Assembly: GCA_017526525.1 (NCBI GenBank)
Contig: JAFXRG010000019.1
Location: 62,001 to 126,000, forward strand
Direction: 5' to 3'
Source of the DNA: Clostridia bacterium
GTDB taxonomy: Bacteria; Bacillota; Clostridia; Christensenellales; Aristaeellaceae
DNA length: 64,000 nt
Part shown: piece by piece, positions 62,250 through 64,000 of the stretch
How the letters are laid out: every line of letters begins with the position of its first letter
How positions within the stretch are numbered: position 1 is the first letter of the stretch
The notes under the pieces: model-generated
What the model was told of the DNA's origin: nothing
Seen by the model: the letters and a program-made list of their open reading frames with translations, nothing else
Databases searched by the model: none
Translations under genes and position numbers: made by a program

Positions 62250-64000
62250 TTATTCGTAAATAACACGTCCGTGGAGATCATCTGCTCCGGAAAGACGATG
62301 GAAGAAGGTGTTGATGATATCGCACCATTCTTTTGCATTGTGCAGCTGACGCTGCATCCGGTCAGAAATAACGGTCTTATCCGGCTCGGGAAACGGAAGG
62401 GTGAGAAGCAGCCTGGACATTTTTTCTGTTTCCGCAAGGCCTTCGAAGTGATCATCATAGATTCGCTGGATCAGCGTACGGCCGTCTTTCATCCGGAAAG
62501 AATAGGGCAGCCGGTGATAGAACAGGAGGTAGAGATCCGGGCAGGTTTCCGGATCTGCATATTTGCGCTGCAGATCATCAGGATACTGCAAAAGATATCC
62601 GGTTCCGGACGCTGTACGGTCAATGCCTACGGCATTGCGGTCGGCTTTGTGATAAGTCCCCCAGAGGTCATACTCATAACCGGAAGGATTTGGACCGTAA
62701 TGAGTATGGGGGGTAATCATCCAGCCAAGTCCAAGCGGTGCGGTATATTTTTCATAGGTGCGCCGGGAGGAAAGAAGAAGATCGGTAAGCGTCCGTTCGT
62801 CTTCGGGAGAAAAAGCATAGGTCAGATTTACCCAGGAAGATACTGCCTTCCGCGGATCAATTGCCGGATTCCAGGCCAGAAGACCATAGGTATAGAAATT
62901 AACAGCGGCAAGGGGATGGCCTGTATAGTTTTCATCATTTCCCAGATTGGATACGGCAGCCACAGACATAATATTCTCTTCGGGAAGTTCCTCAAAGAGT
63001 TCTTTCCACATGGGGATCATGGTATACAGATCGATCTGCTGACCGGTATATTCCTGAGCGAGCTGAAGTTCCATGGCCAGATTCGTTTTTTTCATTCCAA
63101 GCAGCAGAGGGGATACTGGTTCACGAACCTGGAAATCAAAGGGTCCATGTTTGACCTGGAGAATCACGTTGTCTGCAAACGTTCCGTCCAGGAATGCATA
63201 ATGTTCCCACGCTGCTTTCGGCCGGTCGGTCATTGTGTCACGCCAGTCCTGGCGGCAGTTATACACAAAGCAGCGCCAGACAATGATTCCGCCGAAAGGA
63301 CGGACTGCCTCGGCCAGCATATTGGCCCCGTCTGCATGATTTCTTCCGTACGTGAACGGACCGGGACGGCCTTCGCTGTCCGCTTTGACAAGAAAACCTG
63401 CCAGATCGGGAATGGCGGAGTATACGCGGGCTGCGGTTTCTTTCCACCAGGAAAGAACCGCGGGATTCAGCGGGTCGGCAGTAGGGATGCCGTGACGCAT
63501 CGGCTGTGAAAAGTCAACAGAAAACATAAGCCGCACCCCAAACGGCCGAAAAAGATCCGCCAGCGCTGCAGCGTCCGGAAGCATATCTTCCAGCAGCAGT
63601 TGGGCGGGAAAATGAACATTTACATTGTTGATGCACAAAACATTCAGCCCTACCGAAGCCATGAGACGACCCAGTTCACGCATGCGGAAAGGATCATAGG
63701 AAAGTTTTCCGTTTTGAAAGAAAAGGCTTTGTCCGGAATAACCGCGTTCTACGGATCCGTCTGCATTGTCCCAGCAGTTGATCATGCGAAGGGAATAACG
63801 CGGAGAGGATTCCAGATGATCCGGCAGGGAATTCCCTTCAAGAAAATTGCGAATCAGCGCATAAGCACCGTAAAGGATACCGGCTGAGCCCCCGGCAATA
63901 CACACGGCATGGTTTTCTTTTCTGCTGATCCTGAATTCTTCGCCAAGAGCCGGATCATGCTGAAATTCAAAGGAAACGGAAGGGATCGCGTGAGCCAATT
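62250..64000 (-). CDS. aguA: GH67 alpha-glucuronidase, N-terminus outside window
   Basis: About 582 residues are visible; GH67 enzymes have about 680-700, so roughly 100 N-terminal residues lie beyond the right edge. It removes 4-O-methyl-glucuronic acid from the end of xylooligosaccharides. Motifs: MINCWDNADGSVERGYSG, AGFLVKADSEGRPGPFTYGR (acid Glu), GGIIVWRCFVY, FDFQVREPVSPL (base Asp) and MELQLAQEYTGQQIDLYT (second base Glu). No signal can be judged, but the family is usually intracellular. Convergent with GH3 at a shared terminator. Confidence 0.93.
   Translation of the reverse strand, partial: LAHAIPSVSFEFQHDPALGEEFRISRKENHAVCIAGGSAGILYGAYALIRNFLEGNSLPDHLESSPRYSLRMINCWDNADGSVERGYSGQSLFFQNGKLSYDPFRMRELGRLMASVGLNVLCINNVNVHFPAQLLLEDMLPDAAALADLFRPFGVRLMFSVDFSQPMRHGIPTADPLNPAVLSWWKETAARVYSAIPDLAGFLVKADSEGRPGPFTYGRNHADGANMLAEAVRPFGGIIVWRCFVYNCRQDWRDTMTDRPKAAWEHYAFLDGTFADNVILQVKHGPFDFQVREPVSPLLLGMKKTNLAMELQLAQEYTGQQIDLYTMIPMWKELFEELPEENIMSVAAVSNLGNDENYTGHPLAAVNFYTYGLLAWNPAIDPRKAVSSWVNLTYAFSPEDERTLTDLLLSSRRTYEKYTAPLGLGWMITPHTHYGPNPSGYEYDLWGTYHKADRNAVGIDRTASGTGYLLQYPDDLQRKYADPETCPDLYLLFYHRLPYSFRMKDGRTLIQRIYDDHFEGLAETEKMSRLLLTLPFPEPDKTVISDRMQRQLHNAKEWCDIINTFFHRLSGADDLHGRVIYE

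Overview
The window reads as a mid-GC chromosome segment of an anaerobic Gram-positive bacterium (Bacillota, class Clostridia), probably a gut or rumen fibre degrader. The basis is the dgt-dnaG-rpoD-trmK-nif3-cdsZ gene order, AGGAGG-type ribosome sites, sigma-A promoters (TTGACA/TATAAT), frequent TTG/GTG starts, LCP and BspA-type surface proteins, and GH27/GH3/GH67 glycosidases. An order-level placement (for example Christensenellales) is only a guess. I saw no tRNA, rRNA, CRISPR array, insertion sequence or prophage. Coding density is very high and no gene-free stretch exceeds 300 bases.

Region by region. 1-4.4 kb (+): a tightly coupled envelope cluster made of an SH3 protein with a long PTEV repeat (5' end outside the window), a 35-residue membrane peptide, a CapA-like protein that has lost its metal ligands, an unknown protein and an MBL-fold hydrolase. 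4.4-5.8 kb (-): gdpD and acpS behind an internally deleted birA remnant. 5.9-10.4 kb (+): moxR, DUF58 and transglutaminase genes. 10.4-17.8 kb (+): phosphoglucomutase, a YesL-like protein, a methyltransferase, hsp33, a HEAT-like protein and a zinc-ribbon membrane protein. 17.9-26.4 kb (-): GH27 alpha-galactosidase with a small zinc protein, an RluA-type pseudouridine synthase, an unknown protein, ilvE, and an LCP / zinc-ribbon / DUF3298 envelope operon. 26.6-36 kb: a COG2509 flavoprotein, tmcAL and ackA (divergent), yceD-rpmF, valS, rsmH, rsmI. 36-41 kb (-): a LacI-type regulator, malQ and glgP forming a maltodextrin/glycogen operon with a recognisable promoter and operator. 41-48.2 kb: a BspA-type LRR protein (+), then cdsZ, nif3, trmK, rpoD, dnaG and dgt (-). 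48.3-64 kb: an M16C peptidase, then a sugar sensing and uptake locus, a secreted GH3 enzyme and a GH67 alpha-glucuronidase that runs off the right edge.

The most system-like part is 51.2-64 kb. A lipoprotein sugar-binding protein, a YesM-type histidine kinase and a YesN-type AraC regulator lie directly upstream of a second, paralogous binding protein, a two-domain ABC ATPase and two different permeases (YtfQ-YtfR-YtfT-YjfF layout). This resembles the XylFII-LytS-YesN three-component arrangement known from clostridia: one binding protein would sense and its paralogue would transport. The transporter genes follow a strong terminator and a -10 box with no good -35, which fits activation by the AraC-type regulator. 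The GH3 and GH67 enzymes suggest that the sugars come from glucuronoxylan-type hemicellulose. The clearest sign of decay is birA: its promoter, start, N-terminal catalytic motif and C-terminal domain are still readable, but the middle is gone and the frame is broken.
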